Assembly (NCBI GenBank): GCA_021018995.1
Contig: CM037596.1
Span: 90,961,184-91,025,183, forward strand
Length of the DNA stretch: 64,000 nucleotides
From: Chloranthus sessilifolius
Taxonomy: Eukaryota > Streptophyta > Magnoliopsida > Chloranthales > Chloranthaceae
Direction of reading: 5' to 3'
Under the pieces are notes generated by a model. The model searched no databases and was not told the origin of the DNA. It saw only the letters and a program-made list of their open reading frames with translations. Position numbers and translations under genes: made by a program. Each line of letters starts with the position of its first letter. Position 1 is the stretch's first letter. Below, piece after piece: positions 54,397 through 64,000 of this stretch.

Positions 54397-55716
54397 GGAA
54401 AAGTAGGCTTGGGAGACTTCCGCGCGACGGGGTTTATTTAAAGCGACTCAAACACTTCGGGGAGAGATTTTTTTTCAGCATTAGAATTACGTAGGAGATT
54501 AGAATTAGAGTTTTTTTTAGAGAGTTTTAGTTTTTAGTGTTCTTAGTTTTTAGCCATTATTTTTCATAGTTAGACATAGAAATAGGGAAGTTTTATTATT
54601 TCTTTTTAAGAGCTTTGTTCCCTTTAATTTTTCAGTACTCATTCCTTCAGTTCATAAATTTTGTTCAAAGTTTATTTCTGCATTTATTTTGTTTCGGAAG
54701 ATTATCATCCGTGTGGATCAACGTAATTTATTTTGAAGTTTGAGGTAATTTTAATTAATGCTATTTTCCCGTCTTTATTTATTTATGTCATTTACTTACA
54801 ATATGTGTGGCTAAATTTATAGGGATGGGGATCTAATGATTCCCATCCGAGGGATGTACTTTTAATAATATAAATTGAGGATTAAAATATGAGATTTTAT
54901 TTTTATGGTTGTTGTGCTTCATGAATGGATGAAATCCCCGCCACTAATCGGGATCGCGTGTGCCAAGTCATGCCCGGGATCTCAGATCTGTGACGGTAAT
55001 TTTATCTAATCATTGTTATGGTCTTTTTGCTTTCATCGTGTGGATCTAATTACGATTATATTCTGGGATCGAGTGTGCCGAGCCATGCCCTGGATCTTGG
55101 TTCTGTAATGGTAATTTTATCTTAAATAATCCCTAATCTGAATAAAGTGTGTTGAGCCATGCCCTTGATTTCAGATTCGTAAGTGGTATTCTTGTTGGAA
55201 TTTTCACCCACCTTAGGGATGACTTTTATTTGAACCTGAGATCATGCGTGCCTAGCCGTGCCCTTGATCCCAGATCTATATATATGAAAATCATCTAAGT
55301 CCTGATTGCAGGGATGCAACGTGGAACCTATTAGGGCGTTGACCATTGATCTTCCATAAAAGATGTTTGTTACCAATGAAATATCTCATAATTTAATCCT
55401 TAGATTTATATTATAGGAAGAACGGACCAAAGATGGGAGGATTTAGTATCTTCATCTTTATCATCATCTTCACTTTTATTTTTGAATTATCAATTGAATT
55501 TTAGTTTGTAGTCATTAATTACCATCTCATCAACCGCTTAAATCATAAAACTGGTAGAATACTGTTAGATCTTAATAGATTTCTAGAATTGCTTGTCTCT
55601 TTTAGGTATTTCAACATTAATCCTCGTGGGAACGATCTCGTACTCCGCACCCACTATATACAAACCGATTCGTGCACTTGCGAGTAAAACATTACATTAA
55701 AAATATCACAAGTTTT

Positions 55717-55736
55717 TGGCGCCATTGCCGGGGATC
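55717..55736 (+). other. Primer binding site of F (tRNA-Asp)
   Basis: TGGCGCCATTGCCGGGGATC matches the complement of plant tRNA-Asp 3' ends with one apparent difference in the first 18 bases. Confidence 0.85.
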
Positions 55737-55847
55737 AAATTAAGAAAATCTGAATTTTTGGTAGACAATCAATTTTAGGAATTTTCGAGGATTAAAATAG
55801 TATTTCTGCTTAATTAAAAAAAAAAAAAAAAAAAAAAAATTTTTTGA

Positions 55848-55922
55848 GAATCGATGCATCAACCTACACTGTCGATGCATCGAGCTTGCCTCGATTGATC
55901 GAGTGTTACTCGATTAATCGAT
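55848..55922. repeat. TCGA palindromes in the leader of F, between A-runs
   Basis: ATCGATGCATC, GTCGATGCATCGAG, CTCGATTGATCGAG and CTCGATTAATCGA, flanked by poly(A) tracts of about 20 bases on both sides (55819-55839 and 55929-55950). The leader from 55737 to 56034 has no other content. Confidence 0.85.
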
Positions 55923-56034
55923 TTTTATAAAAAAAAAAAAAAAAAAAAAATTTAAAAAAAAATTAAAATTAAAAAAAAAATAATTTTGTTTTGAGGTTTT
56001 TCTGCCGGAAACCTCCCCTCTGTGCATCCTTTGT

Positions 56035-57740
56035 ATGCACACTAGGTCTTCTAAAGAGAGAAATTTAGAACCTTTAAATTCTGAGATCGAACGTGCCTGC
56101 CGATCAAACCGTAAGGACGCTAGATCAAGGCAGAAATTTTTAAGTGAATCATCCACTGAAGTCAATATGACTGACAACATGAATGGGCAACTCGAACAAG
56201 AGGAAGAACCAACATTGAGAGAACTGTTCTCTCCGATAACTACAAATACCCCATCATGCATTGTATACCCCGCCACACCTGGTGGCCGGTTTGAAATTCG
56301 GACAAATGTCATCCAAATCCTTCCAATCTTTCATGGCATGGAGCGAGAAGATCCATACCAGCATGTTAAAGACTTCGTTGAAGTCTGCTCATCTGTTTAC
56401 CAAAATTTCAGCGAAGAATCTGTTAGACTGCGCTTATTTCCTTTCTCTATAAAGGATAAAGCTAAAGCATTGTTAAATTCTCTACCATCGTAACCACCGG
56501 ATCGGATGGTCAAAAGTGTCTATCAAAGTTCTTCCCTATGGCGAAGACGAATGTCCTTAGACGTGAAATCACGGATTTCACGCAAGAGGAAGATGAGAGA
56601 TTATATGAAGCTTGGGATAGATTCATGGATCTCTTACTCAAATGTCCGCACCATGGATACTCAAAGTGGAGCGGTCGGTGTTTCTACAATGGACTGAATC
56701 AACCAAATAGACATCTGGTGGAGTCAATGAATGGCGGAGGATTCCTGAGTCTTAAAGAAACCGAATCTTATGCTTTCTTAGAAAAGCTAGCTGAGGATTC
56801 TCAGCACTGGGATTTCACAAAGACTCGAGAACAAGTCAAAGCCCGTGATCAAGCCGGGAGTTCAACCAAGAAAGGAGGACTATATGTAGTAAAGGATTCC
56901 CCAGATCTGATGGCTAAACTTGATTTCCTCACTCAACAAGTGGAGGAATTGAAAGTAAAGAAGAATGTGCATATGGTCAATACACAACTTGAGCCATGTT
57001 CAATTTGTGCAAGTCCAATGCATATGGCGAGATGATTGTCCTTCAATGCGTAACTATCATGAAGACACATACGAGCTTAAATATTGTGAATAATTATGGG
57101 CGGAATCAAGGAAACGTTTTCAATGAGAATAACCCAAATAGCTGGAGATACCACCCAAATTTCTCATGGAAACAAGATAATCAAAGAATGCAGCCCAGGA
57201 AACAGGGGACGAACTTTTATCCCCAACAAAATTTCAATCAAGGACCGCAGCAGAACTACGGTCAAGGGCAATTTCAGCAGCAAGGGTTCAATAACCCGAA
57301 TCGATTTCAATTCAATCAAAATCAGGTTGGGCGCCACGAAATGAACCAGAATTTTCTTTACTCAGCCAATGGGAGGTTATCAAAACCAACCACAACAAAA
57401 TTTTGTGCCGACATTTCCACCACCTGGATTTAACAACCCACAGGGAAATCCTGCCCAACGTCCTCATACACAAACCCCTTCTACTGAGGATCTGATGAAA
57501 CTCATTCATTCTCACACGTCCTCAATCTCTAAAATAGAGACCCAAATTGGGCAATTGGCATCCTTTCTCTGTGAAAGAGAAAAAGGTTCGTTTCCAAGCC
57601 AACCTGTTCCTAACCCAAGGGGCCAAATGGTTGTTGAACAAACATCAACTTCAACACAAGAGGAGAATCAACAACAAATTCGGCAATCACAACGGCGTTG
57701 AGATCGGAAAGGTGTCGATAACAAAGTAGTGTTGCGAGGA
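56035..57740 (+). pseudogene. gag of element F
   Basis: The start at 56035 gives MHTRSSKERNLEPLNSEIER, like A. The core shows VIQILPIFHGMEREDPYQHV and VRLRLFPFSIKDKAKALL and stops at 56491. It resumes at 56538 with ITDFTQEEDERLYEAWDRFM and CSICASPMHMAR, a CCHC-type knuckle broken by one extra base near 57030. A Q/N-rich tail (NFYPQQNFNQGPQQNYGQGQ) and SISKIETQIGQLASFLCERE follow in shifted frames. Three or more lesions. Confidence 0.83.
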
Positions 57741-58968
57741 GGAGGAAGAGTCTGATGGAGAGAAGAAATCTGAAAAGAGAGAAGAAATTGATGACAAAGT
57801 ACAAGCAAAAGAAATATCAGATGACAAGAGTGAACAGAAGAAAAGTCTAGTTCCGAAAGCACCGTACCCGCAAAGATTGATGGCACCACTGAGAAATCGT
57901 GATGTGGAAGGAATAAATGAGATTTTCAAGCAATTAAAATTAATATTCCCTTTCCGGATGTCATCCGTCAAGTACCGCCTTATGCTAAATTTTTGAAGGA
58001 ATTGGTCACAATCAAAAGAAAGACCAATATTCAAAAGGCTTTCTTAGCCGAGCTGGTTAGTTCAGTGTTGCAAGCAAAGCTCCCAATCAAATACAAGGAC
58101 CCAGGTTGTCCTACAATCTCGATCATTATCGGCGATAACCGTATTGATCAGGCCCTTTTGGACTTAGGAGCAAGTGTCAACTTGTTGCCTTATTCTGTAT
58201 AAGGAGCTCGAATTGGGAGAACTTAAGACCACCGCGATGACCCTTCACTTAGCGATCCGTCAGAAAGATCCTCGAGGAAATGTAGAAGATGTCCTCATCA
58301 AGGTGGATTCTTTCTACTTTCCTGTAGATTTTGTTGTTCTAGACACTGAACCGGCATCAAATTTGAAGAATAATATCCCAGTGATTCTAGGAAGACCATT
58401 CCTAGCAACCTCCAATGCGCTGATCAATTGTCGAAATGGGATCATGAATCTGTCATTCGGAAATATGACAGTGGAACTCAACATTTTTAATATTGCCAAG
58501 CAGCCCATGGAGGATGATGAACATGCACAAGCATGCATACTCGATGAAATTGTAGAGGAAATATTTAATGCATCTGAATCTGACGATCCTCTAGCAGCTT
58601 GCCTTGCGCATTTTGGAGAAAATTTCGATGTGAATCACCTAATCCAAGAAGTAAATCACATGTTGGATTCCACACCACGTCTGGGTGAAGAACAGGAAAT
58701 AGAGTGTGGAACTCATATTGAATTAATCAAGGAAAAGCCGAAAGAGGAGGAGAAAGTGTCCTTAGAACTTAAACCTCTTCCGGAGAATCTCAAGTATGCT
58801 TACCTGGGGGAGAATGAAACTCAACCTGTTATCATATCATCAACACTGGATGCGAATCAGCAAGGCCAACTCATGAATGTACTCAAAGAGCACAAAAGTG
58901 CCCTCGGTTGGTCGATAAAAGATATCAAAGGCATTAGTCCACCGAATCCATTTGGAAGACAATGCTAA
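57741..58968 (+). pseudogene. Protease region of element F
   Basis: It reads PPYAKFLKELVTIKRKTNIQ, KYKDPGCPTISIIIGDN and ALLDLGASVNLLPYSV at about 58150-58198 (catalytic Asp in DLGAS). A stop at 58199-58201 is followed in the next frame by a 264-codon stretch. That stretch holds VEDVLIKVDSFYFPVDFVVL, IPVILGRPFLATSNALINCR and an acidic linker up to KEHKSALGWSIKDIKGISP, the usual RT entry motif. Confidence 0.83.
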
Positions 58969-59384
58969 GCCTTCTAGGGAACCACAGAGGAGACTGAACC
59001 CTATAATGCAAGATGTGGTCCGAAATGAGGTAATCAAACTTTTAGATGCTGGAATCATATACCCCATCTCGGACAGTAAATGGGTCAGCCCCACACAAGT
59101 GGTCCCTAAGAAATCGGGAATCACAGTGGTTAAGAATGAAGAAGCGTCGGTCCCTACAAAAATTCAAACAGGTGGAGAGTGTGCATTGATTATCGGAAGT
59201 TAAATTTGATGACGAGGAAAGATCACTTTCCACTTCCGCTTATCGATCGATGTTAGAAAGATTGGCGGGCATGAGTACTATTGCTTTCTCGATGGCTATT
59301 CCGGTATAACCAAATAGTCATTGCTGTGAGGATCAGGAGAAGACCACTTTCACATGTCCTTTTGGTACTTTCTCCTACCGACGA
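58969..59384 (+). pseudogene. Reverse transcriptase of element F, 5' part
   Basis: 58952-59203 reads RRLNPIMQDVVRNEVIKLLD, AGIIYPISDSKWVSPTQVVP and then, frame shifted, DYRKLNLMTRKDHFPLPLID. Between 59245 and 59384 the frame with FLDGYSG (first catalytic Asp) and that with [20 protein letters not shown] alternate, so at least two frame changes occur. Confidence 0.8.
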
Positions 59385-61295
59385 ATGCCGTTTGGGCTTT
59401 GTAATGCACCAGCTACATTCCAAAGATGTATGCTGAGTATTTTTTCGGATATGGTCGAGCGATTCTTGGAAGTCTTCATGGACGACTTCTCGATACATGG
59501 AAACAATTTTGCTGACTGTTTGAATCATTTGTCGCTAGTGCTTGCACAATGCCAGGAGAAGAATCTTGTTCTTAACTGGGAGAAATGTCACTTCATGGTT
59601 AAAGATGGCATTGTTTTGGGACACATCATATCGTCCCAGGGTATCAAGGTCGATAAGGCTAAAGTTGATTTAATTGCCGACCTACCACCACCGAGGACAG
59701 TGAAGGAAATCAGATCTTTTCTGGGCCACGCCGGTTTTTACAGGCGTTTTATTAAAGATTTCAGCAAGATAGCACGGCCGCTCTGCAGCTTACTTTCCAA
59801 AGATGTCCCATTCATCTTTGATGCTAAATGTTTGCGGGCCTTTGAAACCATTAAGGCTGAATTAATAAAAGCTCCAATAATTGAATCTCCGAACTGGGCT
59901 TTCCCGTTCGAAATTATGTGCGACGCCTCTGATTATGCAATTGGAGTTGTTTTGGGGCAACGAATAGAAAAATTACCGCATGTAATCTACTATGCGAGTC
60001 GCACTCTCAACGATGCCCAGTTGAACTACTCGACCACTGAAAAGGAACTTTTGGCGGTAGTTTTCGCGTTGGATAAATTTCGTTCCTATTTATTAGGATC
60101 TAAAGTTGTGGTATTCACAGATCACGCTGCTCTGCGATATCTGTTCGCTAAGAAAGAGGCTAAGGCACGTTTAATTAGGTGGATCTTGTTGTTGCAAGAG
60201 TTCGATTTGGAGATCAAGGACAAGAAAGGTTCAGAAAATGTGGTGGCTGATCACTTGTCCCGAATAATTATTGAGAAACCTGACGAGCCTGTTCCGATCT
60301 TGGAGCACTTCCCGGATGAACAGTTGTTCAGGATTGATTGCCCACCTTGGTATGCGGATCTTGTCAATTTCCTAGTCACCGAGAAATTACCTCACCATTG
60401 GTCAAAGAATGAGAAATCTATTTTCTTAGCTCGGGTGAAACACTATTTTTTCGAAGATCCGTACTTATTCAAATACTGTCCTGATCAAATCATACGAAGA
60501 TGTATTCCTGAATCTGAGCAACCACGAATCATCTCGTTCTGTCATGAGTTAGCTTGTGGAGGTCACTTTAGTTCCAAAAAGACTGCAGCAAAGATCTTTC
60601 AAAGTGGTTTTTACTGGCCGACGATCTTTAAAGATTGTCATCAACATTGCAAATCCTGTCATAACTGTCAAATGCTGGGCCGAATCTCAAAGCGCAACAT
60701 GATGCCGCTCAACCCAATTTTAGAAGTTGAATTATTTGATGTTTGGGGGATCGATTTTATGGGTCCTTTCCCGAATTCGTTTGGAAATACGTTCATTCTT
60801 GTCGGCGTTGACTATGTTTCGAAATGGGTAGAGGCCGTGGCTTGTAAATCTAATGATCACAGAGTAGTGATCAAATTTCTCAAGGATCAAGTGTTTTCAC
60901 GTTTTGGCATTCCAAAGGCGATAATCAGTGATGGTGGAAAGCACTTTTGCAATAAAGTGTTCACCCAATTAATGAAGAAATATGGTGTCACACACAAAGT
61001 TGCTACACCATACCACCCTCAGACAAGTGGCCAAGTTGAAGTCTCTAATCGGGAACTTAAGCGGATTTTAGAAAAGACAATCAATCCGAACCGTAAAGAC
61101 TGGTCGTTAAAGCTGAATGACGCTCTATGGGCGTATAGAACTGCATTTAAAACTCCGATTGGCATGTCGCCGTATCGGTTGGTCTTTGGTAAAGGATGTC
61201 ACCTCCCGGTTGAATTGGAACATCGAGCATTTTGGGCCGTTAAGTCATTGAATTTCGATTTCAAACTGTACCCAAAGGGGTCTCCAAATAAATGA
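59385..61295 (+). CDS. RT 3' half, RNase H and integrase of element F, 636 codons open
   Basis: [16 protein letters not shown] and [10 protein letters not shown] (FMDD box, residues ~28-37), then [20 protein letters not shown]. RNase H at ~185-300: [31 protein letters not shown] and VVADHLSRI. Integrase HHCC at ~388-430: [20 protein letters not shown] to CKSCHNCQ. Core: GIDFMGPFP (Asp ~456), ISDGGKHF (Asp ~515) and [10 protein letters not shown] (Glu ~550), so D-D-35-E is complete. No stop occurs in 636 codons, the longest intact stretch in the window. A frameshift at about 61290 separates the C-terminus. Confidence 0.92.
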   Translation: MPFGLCNAPATFQRCMLSIFSDMVERFLEVFMDDFSIHGNNFADCLNHLSLVLAQCQEKNLVLNWEKCHFMVKDGIVLGHIISSQGIKVDKAKVDLIADLPPPRTVKEIRSFLGHAGFYRRFIKDFSKIARPLCSLLSKDVPFIFDAKCLRAFETIKAELIKAPIIESPNWAFPFEIMCDASDYAIGVVLGQRIEKLPHVIYYASRTLNDAQLNYSTTEKELLAVVFALDKFRSYLLGSKVVVFTDHAALRYLFAKKEAKARLIRWILLLQEFDLEIKDKKGSENVVADHLSRIIIEKPDEPVPILEHFPDEQLFRIDCPPWYADLVNFLVTEKLPHHWSKNEKSIFLARVKHYFFEDPYLFKYCPDQIIRRCIPESEQPRIISFCHELACGGHFSSKKTAAKIFQSGFYWPTIFKDCHQHCKSCHNCQMLGRISKRNMMPLNPILEVELFDVWGIDFMGPFPNSFGNTFILVGVDYVSKWVEAVACKSNDHRVVIKFLKDQVFSRFGIPKAIISDGGKHFCNKVFTQLMKKYGVTHKVATPYHPQTSGQVEVSNRELKRILEKTINPNRKDWSLKLNDALWAYRTAFKTPIGMSPYRLVFGKGCHLPVELEHRAFWAVKSLNFDFKLYPKGSPNK

Positions 61296-61638
61296 ATTAG
61301 AGGAACTCCATGCTGATGCATATGACTGTGCTAAATCGTATAAGGACCGTATGAAACGGGTTCATGATCAATCTATTCTGCGGAAATCGTTCGTTGTTGG
61401 TCAACAAGTTCTACTCTACAATTCCCGACTTCATCTATTTCCGGGGAAACTAAAAACCCGTTGGAGTGGTCCTTTCAAAATCTCTCGAATACTCCCCAAT
61501 GGGGCAGTAGATATTATCAACCCGAAACACGAGAATGTTTTTCGGGTTAACGGTCAGCGATTGAAACCGTTCCTTGAGAATGCGGTTGCATTCTCTGACA
61601 CTATTTCTTTGAGTGAGCCACTGGCTCACCCTGACTGA
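61296..61638 (+). pseudogene. Integrase C-terminus of element F
   Basis: After the frameshift: LEELHADAYDCAKSYKDRMK, SFVVGQQVLLYNSRLHLFPG, LKTRWSGPFKISRILPNGAV and VNGQRLKPFLENA, ending LAHPD at 61638. There is no chromodomain, as expected for Athila. Confidence 0.85.
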
Positions 61639-61679
61639 GCAATTCCCAAGGTCGAGCTATCGACTTTAAACTAGCGCTC

Positions 61680-61697
61680 ATTGGGAGGCAACCCAAT
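61680..61697 (+). promoter_or_regulatory. ATTGGG-AGGCAA-CCCAAT hairpin after the pol of F
   Basis: Perfect 6-bp arms around a 6-nt loop, 42 bp after the pol stop. I recall the word GGGAGGCAACCC at this place in many Athila/Tat elements. Its role is unknown; it could be an RNA hairpin. Confidence 0.6.
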
Positions 61698-61775
61698 TGT
61701 GTATTTTCCGTTTGGTTGTGTTTTGTTTTGTTTTGTTTTTAATAAAAAAAAATAAAAAAAAAAAAATTGTTTTGA

Positions 61776-61857
61776 GGTCGATGAATCGACCCCATGTCGA
61801 TTAATCGACCCCCAGGGTGTCGATGCATCGACCTTCAAGGGTCGATTAATCGACCCC
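61776..61857. repeat. TCGA palindromes between pol and third ORF of F
   Basis: GGTCGATGAATCGACC, TGTCGATTAATCGACC, TGTCGATGCATCGACC and GGTCGATTAATCGACC, after an A-rich run (61742-61766). Same words as in the LTR and leader of F. Confidence 0.9.
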
Positions 61858-62078
61858 ACCGCTTTTGTTTTTTTTTTGTTTTTTTTCGACGGCAATCCTA
61901 TTGGAACTCTAATTTGCCTCTTTTCCCACGTCCGTGGACTCCCTTAGACGTACTGCCACACCCTTCTCATTGTTTCTTTTCTGCTGGACACCTCTTTCCA
62001 CTCCTACTCCAACTCTATATTTTTCCCTTTATATTCACCTTTAGGCTCACTTTTCATTAACTCTGCACAATCTTTCTT

Positions 62079-62483
62079 ATGGCCCGACGATTATATCTTA
62101 CCAGAGCCCGATTATCAAAGATGGAGGATACTGCTAAAAAGCGGGAGCGCCGCTCTCATCGGACGGTCCCTTTTGTGCCAAACAATGTTGAAATCATCGA
62201 CCTCGATCCGATGATCATTCCTTACTGGGGAGAACCATCTCGAAAGAAGGTAAATCGCTCCAAATCTCCTACACCGTGCATCAATACTGATATCGAGATA
62301 ATTGATGTGATGCCGTCACCGTCTCCCCCATCTTCATCTCCTACTTTCACCCCACCACCTCCTTCCATACAATCGGCGGTGTCTCATCAATTTCCCCTTG
62401 ATCTTTGGGTGAAATTGTTTCCTGTGCTTAAGAATATCAATTTAAGTGATCCGAGGTGGATGGGTCCGCCTGCCAATGACTAA
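62079..62483 (+). CDS. Third ORF of element F, small basic/proline-rich protein
   Basis: 134 codons from ATG at 62079 to TAA/TGA near 62483, uninterrupted. The basic start (MARRLYLTRARLSK, KKRERRSHR) is followed by an S/P-rich middle (SPSPPSSSPTFTPPPPS) and LDLWVKLFPVLKNINLSDPR at the end. Two IEIID-like repeats occur (VEIIDLDPM and IEIIDVMPS). The pyrimidine-rich leader 61900-62078 contains CTCTATATTTTTCCC. It shares position, but no obvious sequence, with the third ORFs of A and C. It may be a truncated N-terminal part. Function unknown. Confidence 0.5.
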   Translation: MARRLYLTRARLSKMEDTAKKRERRSHRTVPFVPNNVEIIDLDPMIIPYWGEPSRKKVNRSKSPTPCINTDIEIIDVMPSPSPPSSSPTFTPPPPSIQSAVSHQFPLDLWVKLFPVLKNINLSDPRWMGPPAND

Positions 62484-62939
62484 CAGAGTTGGATTCATGT
62501 TTAGTTTAGGATTTAGGTTTTAGGATTTATTAGTTTTTTTTCGTTCCTTTTGTTGTATTTAGTTTAGATTGTTTTTAATTCCCTAAATAGTGTAATCATA
62601 TTCCCTTCCATATATTTTTTGTAATGTTCCAATTTGATACAAATATTCTCTGCACCTGATCTTTGTGTTGAGGTACTTTTTTCAAACAGGTTTGGGGGTG
62701 CGCTACTTCTTTCAGTCAATGAGGACATTGTCATCTTTAGGTTTGGGGGTATGGTTAATTATTTTACGTCATTTATTTGTTTTATTTGAAAAAAAAAAAA
62801 AAAAAAATTTATTTTTGAAGTCATCATGCAGATTATTTTACGATTGTTTTCAAACTTTAGTTGATGATGCATGTGAATTTAATTTTGAGAATAATAGTGT
62901 CATATTTTGATTACTTGTATCTAAGATGATGAAGCCTAA
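62484..62939 (+). other. 3' tail of F with GTTTGGGGG tracts and GAGGACATTGTC
   Basis: GGTTTGGGGGTGCG (62689-62702), AATGAGGACATTGTC (62719-62732) and GGTTTGGGGGTATG (62740-62753) reproduce the arrangement at 45329-45466 in B. An A-run lies at 62790-62807. No gene. Confidence 0.7.
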
Positions 62940-64000
62940 TGTGACAGCCCGGATTTCGGCACCCCGAAACCCGTGCCATCAGCACGATCATCTTGACCGT
63001 GCCCTTTAGCTAAGCACGAAACACTGGTATATCAAGCATCAAAAGTATAATGAAAGAAATTTGCGGAATTTAAATCTATATTGATTAACTTCCCGAAAGA
63101 CAGTTCTACCCTCATGCCTCTGCATGTATGGAGAACCGATCCGAACCATCGATGATAGCAATCATCACGGATGGTTCGTCCCAAAAGAATAATCCAAAAC
63201 CCTATATACATGGTTTTAAACAAGATCAAGGCTTGACATACCAAGCCGTACAAAATCTCTCCAAGAACTCTCAAAGTGGCACAACGGAGTCCTCTAGAAG
63301 AAGTCCTCTGGAGGTGGCTCCAACTCTTCGCCGGCCGCAAGGTCCGACTCGCCGGGATCAGCGTCTCCTGAAGCCGCGGCAGCTGCTAGTAGTGGACCTG
63401 CGACGTATAGTCTATAGGGTGAGCTACATCCTAGCTCAATAGGGAACAAACACAGTTTGAACATATAAATTATAACTCACATGTATTCCATGATATGCCA
63501 TGCATGATGTATCTATGCAGTTGTTAGTGAAACAGATTAAAAGCATTTCGTTTTACTGTTGATTACTCATATTTTCATTTACTCATGAATGATGCTGAGA
63601 AGGCCTAAAGCAAAACTTAAACTTTCAACTTAAGTAATCCCCGAGCAATATAGCATCGAGCCCCGACGAGATACCCATCATCGTCATCTATATAGACAGT
63701 TTTAACCGTATTCCCTGGGAATACAAATAGTACCCAAGCCCCTTTCCCCTGGGGATTGGTGGCGGGGTTTCACTTTTCTCAATCAACACCCCTGGGGTGT
63801 GCTTACTATGTACGGATAAGCCTCCGCACTGGCCTACGGTTTCGCCGCCGTATCGGTCACGGATATCCTGCCGTGTCAGTCGTGGATATCCCGCCACGTC
63901 GGTGGGGTACCCTATCAAACCTCAAATAACAAAAATATCGGTGCCTTATATATAGTTATTCACCGTGTAATTGTGCTATCTTATATCAGTTAGGCCCTAT
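62940..64000 (-). repeat. Element H: minus-strand LTR of the C family, cut by the window end
   Basis: It starts TGTGACAGCCCGGATTTCGG, the reverse complement of the LTR end of C (..CGGGCTGTAACA). Further matches in reverse include GAGCTACATCCTAGCTCAAT (about 63420-63440), CCCCGAGCAATATAGCATCG and GGATATCCTGCCGTGTCAG. The left flank CCTAA (62935-62939) may be the target duplication. It could be a solo LTR or the end of a full element. A segment of about 30 nt near 63815-63850 is missing from C. Confidence 0.85.

Larger units (their letters stand above)
53886..55710 (+). repeat. 5' LTR of element F
   Basis: About 1.83 kb, ending ..AAATATCACA before AGTTTTTGGCGCC. It contains the conserved ~100-bp block (54111-54210), a TCGATGCATCGA/TCGATTAATCGA array and TATTTAAAG at 54435-54443. 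Repeated words of the type GTGTGCCGAGCCATGCCC (54950-55270) form a loose internal repeat. Confidence 0.75.
53886..64000 (+). mobile_element. Element F: Athila-like Ty3/gypsy retrotransposon, 3' end beyond the window
   Basis: 5' LTR, strong tRNA-Asp primer site, gag, protease, RT, RNase H, integrase, palindrome array, third ORF and G-run tail are all present. The 3' LTR is not seen. Minus-strand LTR H interrupts F at 62940. A 636-codon open stretch through RT, RNase H and integrase makes it the least decayed Athila copy here. The left border is either 53886 (TGAAAAAT, as in A) or 53893 (TGAGGATA). Confidence 0.85.

Overview
This window is plant nuclear DNA, almost certainly from an angiosperm with a repeat-rich genome. 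The evidence is Athila- and Tat-type Ty3/gypsy elements, chromoviruses primed by initiator tRNA-Met, tRNA-Asp-type primer sites, a FAR1/Mutator-type transposase, TATA boxes in plant context and AT-rich intergenic DNA. I cannot narrow the species. No intact cellular gene, tRNA, rRNA or CRISPR array was recognised. Nearly all coding potential belongs to transposable elements, and most of it is broken.

Layout. 1-8066 is older, mostly non-coding DNA. It holds palindromic remnants, a 0.2-kb direct duplication, a Mutator-like (MULE) transposase pseudogene that continues into an OTU cysteine-protease-like domain (2426-4921), and a Myb/SANT-like fragment (7851-8066) that stops where the first retrotransposon begins.

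8067-51675 is a five-deep nest of LTR retrotransposons. Element A (Athila-like, +) is split in its integrase by B (14877-48118, +, gag but no pol, TSD GCACA). B is split in gag by C (16849-43010, +, chromovirus, TSD AATAT). C is split in gag by D (19337-33828, -, chromovirus, TSD GTGAC/GTGAG). D is split in integrase by E (22580-27104, +, internally deleted, with a 4.4-kb LTR, TSD CGTTA). By eye, the LTR pairs become more alike from A to C, which agrees with the nesting order.

51676-64000 holds G, a Tat-like pol fragment with two RNase H domains. G is cut by F (Athila-like, 5' LTR at about 53886), which runs to the window edge and is itself interrupted at 62940 by H, a minus-strand LTR of the C family.

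Shared features stand out more than single genes. A, C, D and F carry family-specific, self-complementary TCGA-centred arrays, and B carries hairpin-like repeats. In A, C and F such an array lies in the LTR and again between integrase and a third ORF. The third ORFs of A (Athila) and C (chromovirus) are related although the two pol lineages are not. C and D each have a phase-1 intron-like gap between gag and protease. D (antisense) and F (sense) share a roughly 100-bp LTR block directly before the palindrome array. All similarity statements are by eye; no alignment or database search was run.
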